Positions 35,007 to 44,908 of a stretch of 64,000 bases of DNA are shown in pieces. Every line of letters starts with the position of its first letter. Positions within the stretch are counted from its first letter, which is position 1. Under the pieces are notes generated by a model. That model saw nothing but the letters and a program-made list of their open reading frames with translations, was not told the DNA's origin and made no database searches. A program made the position numbers and the translations under genes. The stretch comes from Fragilaria crotonensis (taxonomy: Eukaryota > Bacillariophyta > Fragilariophyceae > Fragilariales > Fragilariaceae), in the NCBI GenBank assembly GCA_022925895.1, contig JAKSYS010000210.1:24347-88346 (forward strand). The letters are read 5' to 3'.

Positions 35007-36842
35007 CTACGTCTCTAGCTTCGCCTTTTTTCTTGCAAGACTGTGACCGTTGCTGAAGGGAGGTTCCCGTTCTGGTTCCTTCCCTTCTGGTGAAATGCCG
35101 GATGCTACCATCATGGGGTTTTCCAGAAGTAGTTCAAGTGTCAAATCCAAGTTTCCAATCATGGCGGCCATCATGAATGGGTATACGCCAAGTTTCCCAT
35201 CTCGAGTCCCTAAAGCGAGAGGAGCTGCCTTGACTAACGATTGTACCCCTTCATTCCATTGCTTGCCCGTCTCAATCGCCCAATGGAGCGGCATCTTGAA
35301 ATCCTTGTCCAAAGCTCTCGCACCATCAGGGTAGGCATTTACAAATATCGTGATGGGGTTGTCCTCAGCTCGATTTTCCGATAACAATCGATGGTAGAGC
35401 GGCTTCTGATTAACACCTTTGTTAAGCCAATATTGCTCCTCGTCGACTCCTTCGCTTCTGTCACACATAGCGGCACGGTGCAGGGGAAGGTATCCTTCCT
35501 CGTCTCGTTCGCGTACCTGCCAAGGGAACAGCATAATCGCAGATCGTATGAACTGTGGAGGGGTCGGTATACTGGCTGCAGCGTGCAAAACTCTCCAGCG
35601 AGCACAGCCCGGCGGTGGATCCTGATACGAGCGGTGGTAGGTGAGCCGCAAGAACAAGTCATACATGCGCCACATCGGGACAGCAGTATCCCGGACAAAG
35701 AGGTCTTCAATTGGCGTGGATGCGTCTTTCCGCTCCGTTGTGACCTCCAACTTTTTGTCCTCCATGGAAAACATGGGGATATATAACGTGGACCGGGAGT
35801 ATGCGATACAATTCGAGTCGATTGACTGCTTCAGGGTACAGGTCGAAGATAAGATGGACTGCATCAAGCGGGACACCGTAGCATCCAGCGTAGAAGATTG
35901 GCGTGCGAAGTTTGTGATCCATCGTGCGAGCTGCCTCGTGAGCCCCATGATATCTCTCCTCATTTGTCAGTAACTTTATCACTTCAGTCGTGCATCCAGC
36001 AGCACATGCAGAGTGCAACGGTGTTTGCTGCTTACACTCCCGCATCAACAAAAGACAAGATTGGCCATCCAGGAGCTGTGGTGCAGCATCTAGAGTTGTA
36101 GGCGCTGGCAAATGGATGAAAGGTAACAAAATTTCGGACACGAATACAAGTCATTGACAGCGAGTTGCCGCACCATTTCAACAATCAATGGAGGGTAGCT
36201 GGCAGCAATCAAGATAGATGCGGTCAAGTTAGGATCACAAAAGTCTTGAAGAGGTACATAGTCAATTGGAAGCCCTGCTGCCTTGGAGTACGCCACGTCT
36301 AGCAGCAGCCTCACGCATACCGCATTCACATCACCTCCAAGTACCAAAAGAAGGTGCAGAGGCGTTGATTGACCTTCGCTTTCCTGCATTAGAACAGCTT
36401 GTGGGTATGCGATCAATAGCAGCGCGATGACGGACGGATCATAGGCAAATTGACCACCGCATGCATTGTGAAGAGGGGTATTTCCGTCTCTATCGGTCAT
36501 TCCAGCGGATTCTGGACGCATTGTTAACATGGCTCTCAATAATGCTAGAGGACACTCTCCGCTTTCGCAGGCGAGATGAATTGCGGTCAAAGCTCGCCCA
36601 TTTCCACCCTGGGATGTTGTTGGCAAAATTTCGTCCGGATGAGATATGGTTCGTTTCATTGCTTCATCCCATTCACCATTCTCTATGTGCACTTGAAGTT
36701 GTGTAAGCTCATCTTCCACCTCCCTCAATCCAGCGACATCGGCTTCCATTCCCAAGTTATCGGCAACAATGATGTTGTCCCCGTCGTCATGCAAAGGGGG
36801 ATTGCGAGCAACCGCGACATCATGTTCGTTGTTGTTGCTCAT
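35007..36842 (-). CDS. Ankyrin-repeat protein (two small frame breaks)
   Basis: About 610 residues from the ATG at 36842 (MSNNNEHDVAVARNPPLHDD). Ankyrin-like units follow through the length: ALTAIHLACESGECPLALLR, NTPLHNACGGQFAYDPSVIA, STPLHLLLVLGGDVNAVCVR, TPLHSACAAGCTTEVIKLL, RTPIFYAGCYGVPLDAVHLI, WRVLHAAASI, YLPLHRAAM, MPLHWAIETG and YPFMMAAMIGNLDLTLELLL. The C terminus ends SLARKKAKLET. Interaction scaffold; partner unknown. Two frame changes, near 36120-36140 and near 35805-35830, interrupt the repeats without a plausible intron, and repeat periodicity continues across both. It is convergent with the HSF gene (about 100-160 bp). Confidence 0.72.
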
Positions 36843-37614
36843 AGAACAGCTGCTCTCCTCTTTTGTTCAAGAGACTTTCCAACAGAAATGCCTTCTGCGA
36901 TGAGATAGCATACAACTCACAACTAAGGAGATCCGTACTCTGAACTCGGAACTCGGGGTATTGTCCTTGTACCCAGGAGTGGAGTGTATTCCAGTGGGGC
37001 TGCGATACTCCAGTACAAGTATGTATGATACCAAATACACTGCGACCAGCGACCAGCGACCAGCGACTGCAAAGCCGAATTTCTCGGTTGCAAGTCCAAG
37101 ACGGCACAGCGACTGAGAATTGTCTTCCAAACGAGAGCTCCAGTACAAGTAGTGTGTAAGTAGATACTCAAGTACATAAGTTCGAAACGGCATACTCGTA
37201 TGTAGAGTCGTACGCTGACTTCCTACGGAAACAGGAGATTATGTTTTTATATTTCAGTTTTTTACTTAAAACAATGAAGTGTGAACTCCTAGTAGCATCA
37301 GGTATAGCAGTACTATTAGGATTTTACTTGCATAGACATAGCCACTAGAGAGCAAGCATGAAGCATATGTATGGATACATTGTGTATCATACAGTTCTAC
37401 AGAGTTTCCAAAATCGGGATCACCGAATGGCTGGCACAAACACCCTGGCATTGTCATAAGTCATAACAGATAGTCATACTACAAGTGCAGTATTGTACCG
37501 TTTGTACGCAGAGTATACATATACGACATATATCGTACGTCGTATTCATATTCTTCTGGGATTGGAATGGTCTTGGAGTACGACGTACGGAGTACACTCC
37601 TGGGATAATCCTGA
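36843..37614. other. Ankyrin-gene promoter side spacer, GTAC-rich
   Basis: No gene is supported. GTAC palindromes occur from about 36930 to 37600. A 7 bp GCGACCA tandem repeat lies at 37042-37068. Confidence 0.6.
37042..37068 (+). repeat. 7-bp GCGACCA tandem repeat
   Basis: GCGACCA is repeated three times in perfect tandem, followed by GCGACTG. Confidence 0.85.
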
Positions 37615-37622
37615 CTCCTGAC
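37615..37622 (+). repeat. 8-bp target-site duplication of hAT-like element (left)
   Basis: CTCCTGAC immediately abuts the left CAGGCCTC terminus and recurs immediately after the right terminus at 38930-38937. Eight bases is the hAT superfamily size. Confidence 0.85.
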
Positions 37623-38929
37623 CAGGCCTCATTATTTTCGGTTTTTTATTAATTTCGGGAATTTTCCGAAATTAAGGTCTGAGAAACTCCTGAAAATAAC
37701 GGTGACGTGGCACTTTTCTCTCGTACAACGCTGTGTTAAAAATGGTCGAACTTTGATGGTCGAAGGGATGGGATGGTGAAAACTGTCGGAATTTCAATTC
37801 TGAAGTTACAACCATCTCCCATCACACCCAAGAAGTCCATAGGTGCATTGGAATTCAATAAAAATTAAAACATGAAGTGTCCTGTGCAGATTTGTGAGTG
37901 TGTGTTTGTGTCAAAAGCTACGTTGGGTGTGGTATGTTTGTCGCGTACAACCTTCGGGTTTGGCAATACTGGTACTCCTGACAGCAAACTGCACATGAAA
38001 GTGGACACAACATAATAGAATATCTACAGATCTACCATTGAACAGTTCAAATAGCATTGTGAGCCCTCTTTGCAAACAGCTGCATTGATTTAAGAGGATG
38101 ATTGGAGCAAGAATTCTATTGAACAAATCTTAGAATATGAAGAGTGCAGCCGATGCATGTCGAATTAAAGTAGCTATGAAGCAAGTGGAAGCAGTGCAAC
38201 AAGATCACCATACCATGGTGCTGGTCTGAAGTCAATGACATCTCATTTTTCTTTCAATTGTGGATGGGTGTTGTGGAGCAATGGAGTTGCAGAGAATGCT
38301 GGGAAATCAATGATGAGATTCCTGCATGGTTCTTCAACAAGAACTAAGATCTGTGTTTCATGGCACCAAGTGATATCATAAGAGCATTACAACATCAGAA
38401 TTTTTGCCTCTTGGCAAACATCTGAGAGGAAACATTGAGAGCATTTACGCCGACTTTGGACATCTAAGCCAGAATAGCCTAGTATGTTGATTGTGAAGGG
38501 GAAGTAGTGTGTAGCTTGAAAGGCAGTGACAAGATTGGATGCAATAGAATGCACAAGTTGCTTTCTTCAGAGACTGTTTGACCTCTGGCTTACTGCTAGT
38601 GTGTTGCCCAGTATGAGCATGGTGGAATCTGGCTTTGCCATCATCATTTTGAAAGGGATCAACATTAGGAGATAGTGAAGCATTACCAACATCACCTGCC
38701 CCAATGAATCACTTTTACAGTGCACACAAGAACACAGAAACCTTCATGAGCCTTTCTATTTAGTAAGCAGTCCATCAATGGAACAAAAGGGTGTACTTTT
38801 GGGCACTTAATGGTGAGTAAACAATGCCATTTAGGTAATTCCCGAATTTAATCCGAAAATAAGTTTTCAAAACTCCCGAATTTAGCTATTTTCGTTATTT
38901 TCGGATTTACACGAAAATAAGGAGGCCTG
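37623..38929. mobile_element. Non-autonomous hAT-like transposon, 1.3 kb
   Basis: Ends are inverted: the left begins CAGGCCTCATTATTTTCG and the right, read on the minus strand, begins CAGGCCTCCTTATTTTCG. Subterminal GAATT/CGGAAAAT-type repeats (TTTCGGGAATTTTCCGAAAT near 37652; CCCGAATTT and CCGAAAAT near 38845-38905) recur on both sides, as in hAT binding regions. The 8 bp flanking duplication is exact. The 1,307 bp interior holds no long frame and no DDE or dimerisation motif, so it must be mobilised by a transposase elsewhere. Confidence 0.85.
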
Positions 38930-38937
38930 CTCCTGAC
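38930..38937 (+). repeat. 8-bp target-site duplication of hAT-like element (right)
   Basis: CTCCTGAC is identical to 37615-37622. Confidence 0.85.
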
Positions 38938-39436
38938 TCAGAGTCGGTACCAGATAGCACGTCTATCAAAAGGCGTATGCGTGCATGAGCATATATAGGG
39001 GTCTAGTACAGTAGACATATCGGTAACTCGTACTACCAGTACCGCTACATTACAATGGTACCGGGGAGGTCCGGCAAAATCACGTTTCTTCTCGTAGCTT
39101 CTACGTGCAATAAATACCAAGCAGAGGTGCGTGGCCGGACCTTTGGTACCACGTACCAGTACACTGGATTTCGTGCTCCACTACCCAGTATACCTGGTAC
39201 GACTGCAGAATGCGCAGCCGCGTTGGAGGGAGAATTCCAATCCAGTATCAGTTCTTGTACCATGGTACTGTATTATGCGCCATAGACGCCATCCGTGATC
39301 GGTGAAAACTCATTTCCAGTTGTCCCAATGGGCACATTCTGTTAGATGAACATCTTCCTCCCAAGTGCTACAACTCCATTTCTTGAGGTGCGTCTTTCTT
39401 GCCATCACAAAAACCCCACACAGCATACACAGCGTC
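38938..39436. other. LRR-gene promoter region, GTAC-rich
   Basis: No gene is supported. GTAC and GGTACC-type palindromes are dense from about 38945 to 39275, ending about 160 bp before the LRR start. Confidence 0.55.
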
Positions 39437-41443
39437 ATGGATCGCTCCAGCTCCAGTGGCAAATCCCGTGAACCCTTTCGACCTTCGCGATCCTCGAGAA
39501 ACAACCGTTCGTTCACACAGCGGTCAAGGAGCAAGTATTCCATAGACAGGGATGACGTCTCAGATTCTTCACATTCAAGTCGAAAACAGTGCCCGTTTGG
39601 TCCGGTCCATCGAATTCTGCCGCTGGAAGCTTTCGCGACGAAGATATCTTCGCGGATGATGCTCGTTCCCATGCGTCATCCGGGGGAATCATTTCCAATC
39701 AAGGGTCGAGTATCGTGGGGACCTTTCGCCCTCCATTGGAGGACATGGTCAAGGTTAATGTCAGTTCTCATGGAAAGAACTTTCCCGATTCCTCTAGCGA
39801 TGGCTTGTTTCGTAAGAGAACAGACAATGGAATTCGACGTTCCTCTGACTTCGCCCTGAGCGCTGAGGACATGGAGTACGATGCCGTTGGCATGACTAAG
39901 CGTAGGTACTTTACGGGAACGTGTGGTCTCATGGTAGTTCTCGCTATAATCACAATCGCTGTGGTAGCTATTGTGAGCAAGTTAAAATCGGGAAGTTTTC
40001 CCGCTTTACTTGCGTCCAATCCTTTCCCCACACCTGGAGGGCCCATCGTTGACTCCACCCTCTCGGAATCCGATTGTGATTTTGACAACATCCCGGAACC
40101 AGACGCCTTCCTTCAATGTCGATGCACTGGTCACATCTCAACCTATGCGGAAGGCGTCCTTGTGAGGTACAATGATTTGAGAACGAATTTTGTGACCCAG
40201 AATGTCTTCCCTAACTTCAATTGCAAGATGGATTCCTGTGATCCCCCAAACCTTGCCCTAGTTTGGTTGGCGGCGGACGAGTATCCCCAAACGGAGGAAA
40301 TGTTCGATCGGTACATGCTAGCTCTCATGTATGCCGCCTGGAAGGGGTACGAATGGACTCGTCAAGATAACTGGCTTCTGACAACTGAAAGTCATTGTGA
40401 ATGGTAAGGTGTAGAGTGTGACTCTCGCAGGCGTACGACGGATGTGCTCCTGGGCAATAACAATCTCCAAGGCGAGATCCCGACAGATATCATACAGTTC
40501 AAGTCCTTGCATACTCTTGACATTGGAGAAAACAAGATTAATGGTCGAATCCCCCCTGAGATCGGGCAGTTCAGCTCTCTTGTGAATTTGCGCCTCAGTG
40601 TGAACGGATTGACCTTGTCTATTCCAACTGAGTTGGGACTCCTCAAGAACCTCAAGTCGCTCGAGGTGGATCACAACAATCTAGCAGGAAGAATACCGAC
40701 AGAAATTTTTAGAATTTCGAATTTGGATTTTGTTGACCTCTCATCGAATAATCTCTCGGGGACAATTCCTACCGAGATCGGAAGCGCTATAACCTGCCGT
40801 AAGTATATGCAATTGCCTTCCTAGTTCTTTTTCAACGTTACCGATCCTCACACTTGCACCCACAGGCGAATTCAGGATTCAAAGTAACACTCTCACTGGG
40901 AGTATTCCAACTCAAGTTGGTGACATGGATGGTCTGACAGTTTGGGCGTCGTCCGGCAACCGAGGTGATGGAGCTATTCCCACGGAGTTTGGAAAGCTAG
41001 TCAACCTTGTCACCTTAGATCTTTCAGACATGGGTCTGAGTGGAAGTATAATAACCGAATTCGGATTGTTGAAGGCCTTGCTGACACTTTCCCTCGGTGG
41101 CAACTATATTGGCGGCCCCATCCCAACAGAATTGGGTGCTATGGAAGCTATGCAGTCGCTCCTTCTGAACCAGAACGCTCTAGTGGGTGGTATTCCTTCC
41201 GAGATCTCTCAGTTGCCAGAGTTGACTGATTTGTACCTTCAGGACAACAACCTAACCGGTGAAGTTCCTGGTGCACTGGCTGCCTGTGGAAGGCTGAGCT
41301 ATGTTGATTTTTCTGGAAACGAATTGCAGGGTCAAATGCCCGATGAGATTTGTAGCCTGCGGCAGGTTAGGTTGAAAACTATGATTTCAAACTGCGCAAT
41401 TCAATGCAGCATCCCAAGCTGCTGCTCCTCGTGCTCTCCATAA
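39437..41443 (+). CDS. Transmembrane LRR protein (receptor-like), one frameshift and one in-frame TAA
   Basis: About 645 residues, type II topology. The N-terminal cytosolic Ser/Arg-rich part starts at ATG 39437 (MDRSSSSGKSREPFRPSRSS). One TM segment (GLMVVLAIITIAVVAIVSKL) is followed by a Cys-containing extracellular region (FLQCRCTGHI, WLAADEYPQTEE), then about ten plant-type LRRs (IPTEIGxLxxLxxLxLxxN; e.g. LQGEIPTDIIQFKSLHTLDI, NLSGTIPTEIG, NLTGEVPGAL) and a Cys-rich C terminus. Intron 40799-40865. Two lesions: an A run at 39583-39586 one base short (RKT-VPVWSG expected), and TAA at 40405-40407 in HCEW-stop-GVECD, where diatom LRR proteins have CEWYGV or CEWFGV. A 27-base GT-AG segment spanning the TAA exists, but removing it would delete the conserved GVECDSR, so I do not favour an intron. 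Ligand unknown. Confidence 0.8.
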
Positions 41444-41617
41444 GCACGTATTATCCTCGCGTCGCGCGTCCTAGGTCACGAAGCGGAAGTCCATTGTCAT
41501 CACTTAGAGATCTCGTCCCGTGGGGTATCCGACACGTTAATGCAATAGATGGGGCAATGCCAAAAGTAGCCTCACATGTTAATTACTACATCTGCTTGTT
41601 CCCTTCGGTTGTGCTTG

Positions 41618-42365
41618 TTACACAGACAAAAGTTCCAATTTTGTTCCCATGCCCATATCCATACCGTTGTATTGCTCAACAGCCTTCTTCGCCGTTTCGA
41701 TATCTTCGAACGTGACCTTTCCAGTGAGAATTGGTAAGTCTTCCGACTCTTCGCACTCAAAGTCAACAACTGCTCCCACTGCTTCGAGAGTCATCTTGCA
41801 GGCTGCTTCGCCCATGTTGGCAGGAAATCCTGAGAACTGAATGGTCGTCGATTTTACTGGAGGTGGTGCCGAGAGCGCCTGTTTGGCTTGTCGCAAGATT
41901 CCTTTGTAGTCCTTTCCGTATCGTTGCTCCGCGTTAACTGGATCGTTGAGATATTCTGAAACAACATTCATGGCGTTATAATCATCCTTTGCCTTCAACT
42001 TGTTGTAGAACTCTTCAAAGGCTGGTTTCGTGTGAATTGCTTCTTCGAATTTGCTCGAAAACGTCGTTGGGCGGGCCTTCTTTCTGCTTCAATTGACCAG
42101 ATTTGCGCAAACGGACTTCCACCAGCATCAATTTCAAGTCCATCTCACTCATAGCTGGAGGCGACCTGATGCCGCTATCCAACAGCTCTTCCTCCACGTC
42201 TTCCCACGTCAGCGTCTGGACGGCGGCAAACTCGGTCGCGACAGCAGGATCGTTGTAGTCAAGCGCCATGGCTAGTGAACGACCACGGGCTGTCGGAACA
42301 CTAGTCGGAACAACCCATGCGGACGCTGCTGAGAGAGTCGCCAAGAAAACAAGAGAAACGCGCAT
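41618..42365 (-). CDS. Plastid-targeted RRM-like RNA-binding protein (one frame break)
   Basis: About 248 residues from the ATG at 42365: MRVSLVFLATLSAASAWVVP, a signal peptide ending ASA-W, an accepted variant of the ASAF plastid motif. The middle (LTWEDVEEELLDSGIRSPPA, MDLKLMLVEVRLRKSG) is helical. The C-terminal 75 residues (TTIQFSGFPANMG, AVVDFECEESED, LTGKVTFEDIETAKKAVEQY, LELLSV) have the beta-alpha-beta-beta-alpha-beta pattern of an RRM, though RNP1/RNP2 aromatics are weak. The frame changes at the A run (TTT on plus, 42050-42052) between PNDVFEQ and FEEAIHTKPAFEEFYNKL; both sides are clearly one protein. Role in chloroplast RNA metabolism is inferred. It is convergent with the LRR gene (174 bp). 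Confidence 0.7.
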
Positions 42366-42819
42366 GATGAAGTTTATAAAAATGGTTTGGGTGATGAATG
42401 TGCGGATTTTAATCAATGGCAAAAGTCGATCTCCAAAGAAAAATCGGTGGTATCCTTTGAGTTGGTGAGGTGAATGACGCAGAAGCAGAAATCGATATTT
42501 GACGCTATTTCCGACAGTCCGCCACTTGGAGGTTGGTGGTACTGGTACAGGTACTCGCCGGAGTTAGAAGTTTACTATGCATACAGTACAAGTACCGGTA
42601 CTCCGAGTACCAGTTACCTTTCCTGGTACCGTACTGTTCTACCTCCCTAGTACGGTACTACAGTACATAATAGCTAGTAGAAGTTGAGTAGCGGAGTAGC
42701 ACACCTCGAACCTTGACCTGTGGTGTCTGTATGAATATAGAGTGTAACTCCATGCTTTAGCATGAAAGTGAGTACCAGGTAGAAGGTAGTCAAATCTACG
42801 GAGGATCCTTAGGTGGTAG
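42366..42819. other. Promoter spacer of the RRM-like gene, GTAC-rich
   Basis: No gene is supported. GTAC palindromes are dense in about 42535-42665 (GGTACTGGTACAGGTACTC and similar). The segment is also the 3' flank of the methyltransferase gene. Confidence 0.6.
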
Positions 42820-43899
42820 TCAAGGAGGATCTTTCTTGATAACACGTTGAATACGCTCTTCCCATTCCTTGTGCGCAGAATCCTGAATCGGGAGAGGCTT
42901 ATAAGCAGGTGGAAGCGGTGTTTCTTTCTCAGCCCCAACTCCGTGTCCGCAGTCCTTCAACGTCGTGTTCCCAGGAAGGCTTTTCTCATCATAGCAACCA
43001 GGTTCCGCAAAAAGATGGGCATGCTCCGGTAAAGCACCAACAACTGGGTTGAAGAAGACGAGCATTTGGTATAGATTTTGAGGATTGGGCTTTTTACCAT
43101 TGACTGCCAACGGTCCATGACAGGCTTCTCGATCTGCCTCCTTACGAATCTGAGCCGTCAAGTCGGGCATGTACTTGAATCCATACAACTCAAACTTGTG
43201 AATCCACCACGCGTCGTCGTGTACTTCTACGTGGTGCCATCCTCCAAATATCGAATGAGTGGCAAAAATAATGGCAGCCTTGCGGAAGGTCGGAAGGTAA
43301 TTTTCATGAAAGTCGCGACCGACGTGCTCCAGGAATTCCACACACCAGACAGCGTCGTAGGTCTTCGATGGCCACCAGGGGCCTCGAGAAAAATCATGTT
43401 CCACAAACTGCTTGCTGGGCTCAGGCAATACAGACTGCTCGTACGCGTCGTGACTGCCTTCGACACAAAGGGCATCGATACCATTGAGAAGAAACCAAAG
43501 TGTGCTGATACCTCGACCACAACCTACGTCAAGTATTGATTTGATTCCATATTCACTTATCATCATGCGCCACACGTAGGGACTTATGCCATTAATGTCA
43601 ATGTCTGTGAAGCCACCAAGGTGCTTTCTATCTCCTTTTCCTCCGTAAAATGATCGGTCAAGATTAGTATCTTTCACTCTTATCGAAGGTAGAGCGACGG
43701 CTTCACCGATAGGGGATAAAAGTGGATCGCGCTGTTGGAGCGGTGTCATCGATGAAAGTGACGATACCGCGACGATGTCGTCGTGGCTAAGTCTGCCGAG
43801 CTGGAAACAAAACAGGTTCAGAAGAATGAGCATGGGAGTGAACGTATTGCCACATCGATGACTCGACACGCGAGAGTTCTGAGTCCTAATTGCCACCAT
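42820..43899 (-). CDS. SAM-dependent methyltransferase, membrane-anchored
   Basis: 359 residues, single unbroken frame from ATG 43899. After a short basic stretch (MVAIRTQNSRVSSHRCG) a hydrophobic segment (TFTPMLILLNLFCFQLG) serves as signal anchor, so the enzyme probably sits in the secretory pathway. Class I methyltransferase core: SILDVGCGRGISTLWFLL (motif I, SAM binding, about residues 122-139), ALCVEGSHD (motif II acidic end) and YDAVWCVEFLEHVGRDF (motif IV), then FATHSIFGGWHHVEVHDDAW. The C-terminal third has conserved-looking NPQNLYQMLVFFNP. Similar proteins are common in diatoms; the acceptor (glycan, small molecule or protein) is not evident. Confidence 0.8.
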   Translation of the reverse strand: MVAIRTQNSRVSSHRCGNTFTPMLILLNLFCFQLGRLSHDDIVAVSSLSSMTPLQQRDPLLSPIGEAVALPSIRVKDTNLDRSFYGGKGDRKHLGGFTDIDINGISPYVWRMMISEYGIKSILDVGCGRGISTLWFLLNGIDALCVEGSHDAYEQSVLPEPSKQFVEHDFSRGPWWPSKTYDAVWCVEFLEHVGRDFHENYLPTFRKAAIIFATHSIFGGWHHVEVHDDAWWIHKFELYGFKYMPDLTAQIRKEADREACHGPLAVNGKKPNPQNLYQMLVFFNPVVGALPEHAHLFAEPGCYDEKSLPGNTTLKDCGHGVGAEKETPLPPAYKPLPIQDSAHKEWEERIQRVIKKDPP

Positions 43900-44325
43900 G
43901 ATGGTCGAGTGTCGAAGGGTGTCGACTGAGATTCATGTAAGGTACGAGTACAGGGTACTTGTACTCGAGTTCAAATGAAGATGGACTCCAGCGTATGATA
44001 AAACGTAACACAACTGCACGATTATGTGGCGTCGGTCATTTATTCTTAGCAGGTGTTCATGTGTGTCCAGAGTCACGAATCTTCTTACCAGGTACTAGTA
44101 GTAGTAGTACAAGTAGTCCTATAGTACCGAGAACCTCCGGGCTTTCCCACCAAGTTCCCACTGTCCCACTACCGGATACTCCAGTACTCCAGTACCTGGT
44201 AACGGAATTCAACATCCTGTCGGGAGTGATACAGTGTAGTAGAGAACCTGGTACAACATACTCAGTATGCTTCTAACTTCTGATCACTTGATCAACGCAC
44301 GATAACTGCTGTATGGGCAAACTCC
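43900..44325. other. Divergent promoter spacer, GTAC-rich
   Basis: This lies between the methyltransferase (-) and lumen-type protein (+) starts. No gene is supported. GTAC and TAG/TAC runs are dense at 43938-43965 and 44090-44265 (ACTAGTAGTAGTAGTACAAG and similar). Confidence 0.6.
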
Positions 44326-44862
44326 ATGACAAAAAGCTCAACTACAGCGATGAAGCTCTACACTTCGATTATCCTCGTTATGACAATGTTGGGATCAACT
44401 GAGGCCTTGTCTTCCACGGGACATATTGACGTATCAATTCGACAAACAAAGAGCGTCTACAAATCGCAGTCGACAATTCAAGGCAGTCGATCCGAATTCC
44501 TTCGAACTGCCTTGGTAGTCGCAACAACAGGACTAGTGTCTATTGTTCCTCAAGCGTCTCTTGCAAAATCATTCAGCGCAAACGCTCGCAATTTGGATCG
44601 TATCAATGCTGGTGACTTTTCTGGAGGATCTGTGTATGATAATAACCCCGCGACATCCGGCGCACGACGTCGCCGCGCTATGCAGGGCTGCAAGATTCCA
44701 GTCGCCAGGGAAGAGGCATCAGAACAATTAGGTGTGGATGGTGTTATATCGGAGAGAGATTGCAATCTACGAGTCATGGACGATAGCCCTGAATTTATGC
44801 TCTCGGCACTGCAAACATTAGAATGCCCGACTTGTCCGTATGGAGTCAAAAGTTCACGATGA
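44326..44862 (+). CDS. Putative thylakoid-lumen protein of unknown function
   Basis: 178 residues from ATG 44326, or 170 from the second ATG at 44350, which places a signal peptide (MKLYTSIILVMTMLGSTEAL) at the N terminus. A second, lumen-type transfer sequence follows a short transit region: SRSEFLRTALVVATTG, VSIVPQASLAKSFS with an A-x-A-like site. This bipartite-plus-lumen layout indicates a plastid lumen destination. The mature part has GGSVYDNNPATSGARRRRAM, EASEQLGVDGVISERDCNLR and a C-terminal LQTLECPTCPYGVKSSR with a C-x-x-C pair. No known family is recognised. It is convergent with eL27 (46 bp). Confidence 0.65.
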   Translation: MTKSSTTAMKLYTSIILVMTMLGSTEALSSTGHIDVSIRQTKSVYKSQSTIQGSRSEFLRTALVVATTGLVSIVPQASLAKSFSANARNLDRINAGDFSGGSVYDNNPATSGARRRRAMQGCKIPVAREEASEQLGVDGVISERDCNLRVMDDSPEFMLSALQTLECPTCPYGVKSSR

Positions 44863-44908
44863 ACGCCGAGAAACATAATTAGAGAAGGATCGCATAACTG
44901 GATAGTGC

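Noticed and set aside
40402-40432. A 27-base GT...AG segment that would remove the LRR stop codon as an intron
   Set aside because: Far shorter than the other introns here (67-215 bp), and removal would delete the conserved GVECDSR segment.
2252-41443. Genetic-code reassignment of TAA/TAG to tyrosine
   Set aside because: Many genes in the window end in TAA or TAG at the expected C terminus (SET gene TAA, HAD TAG, proteasome TAG, LINE ORF2 TAA).
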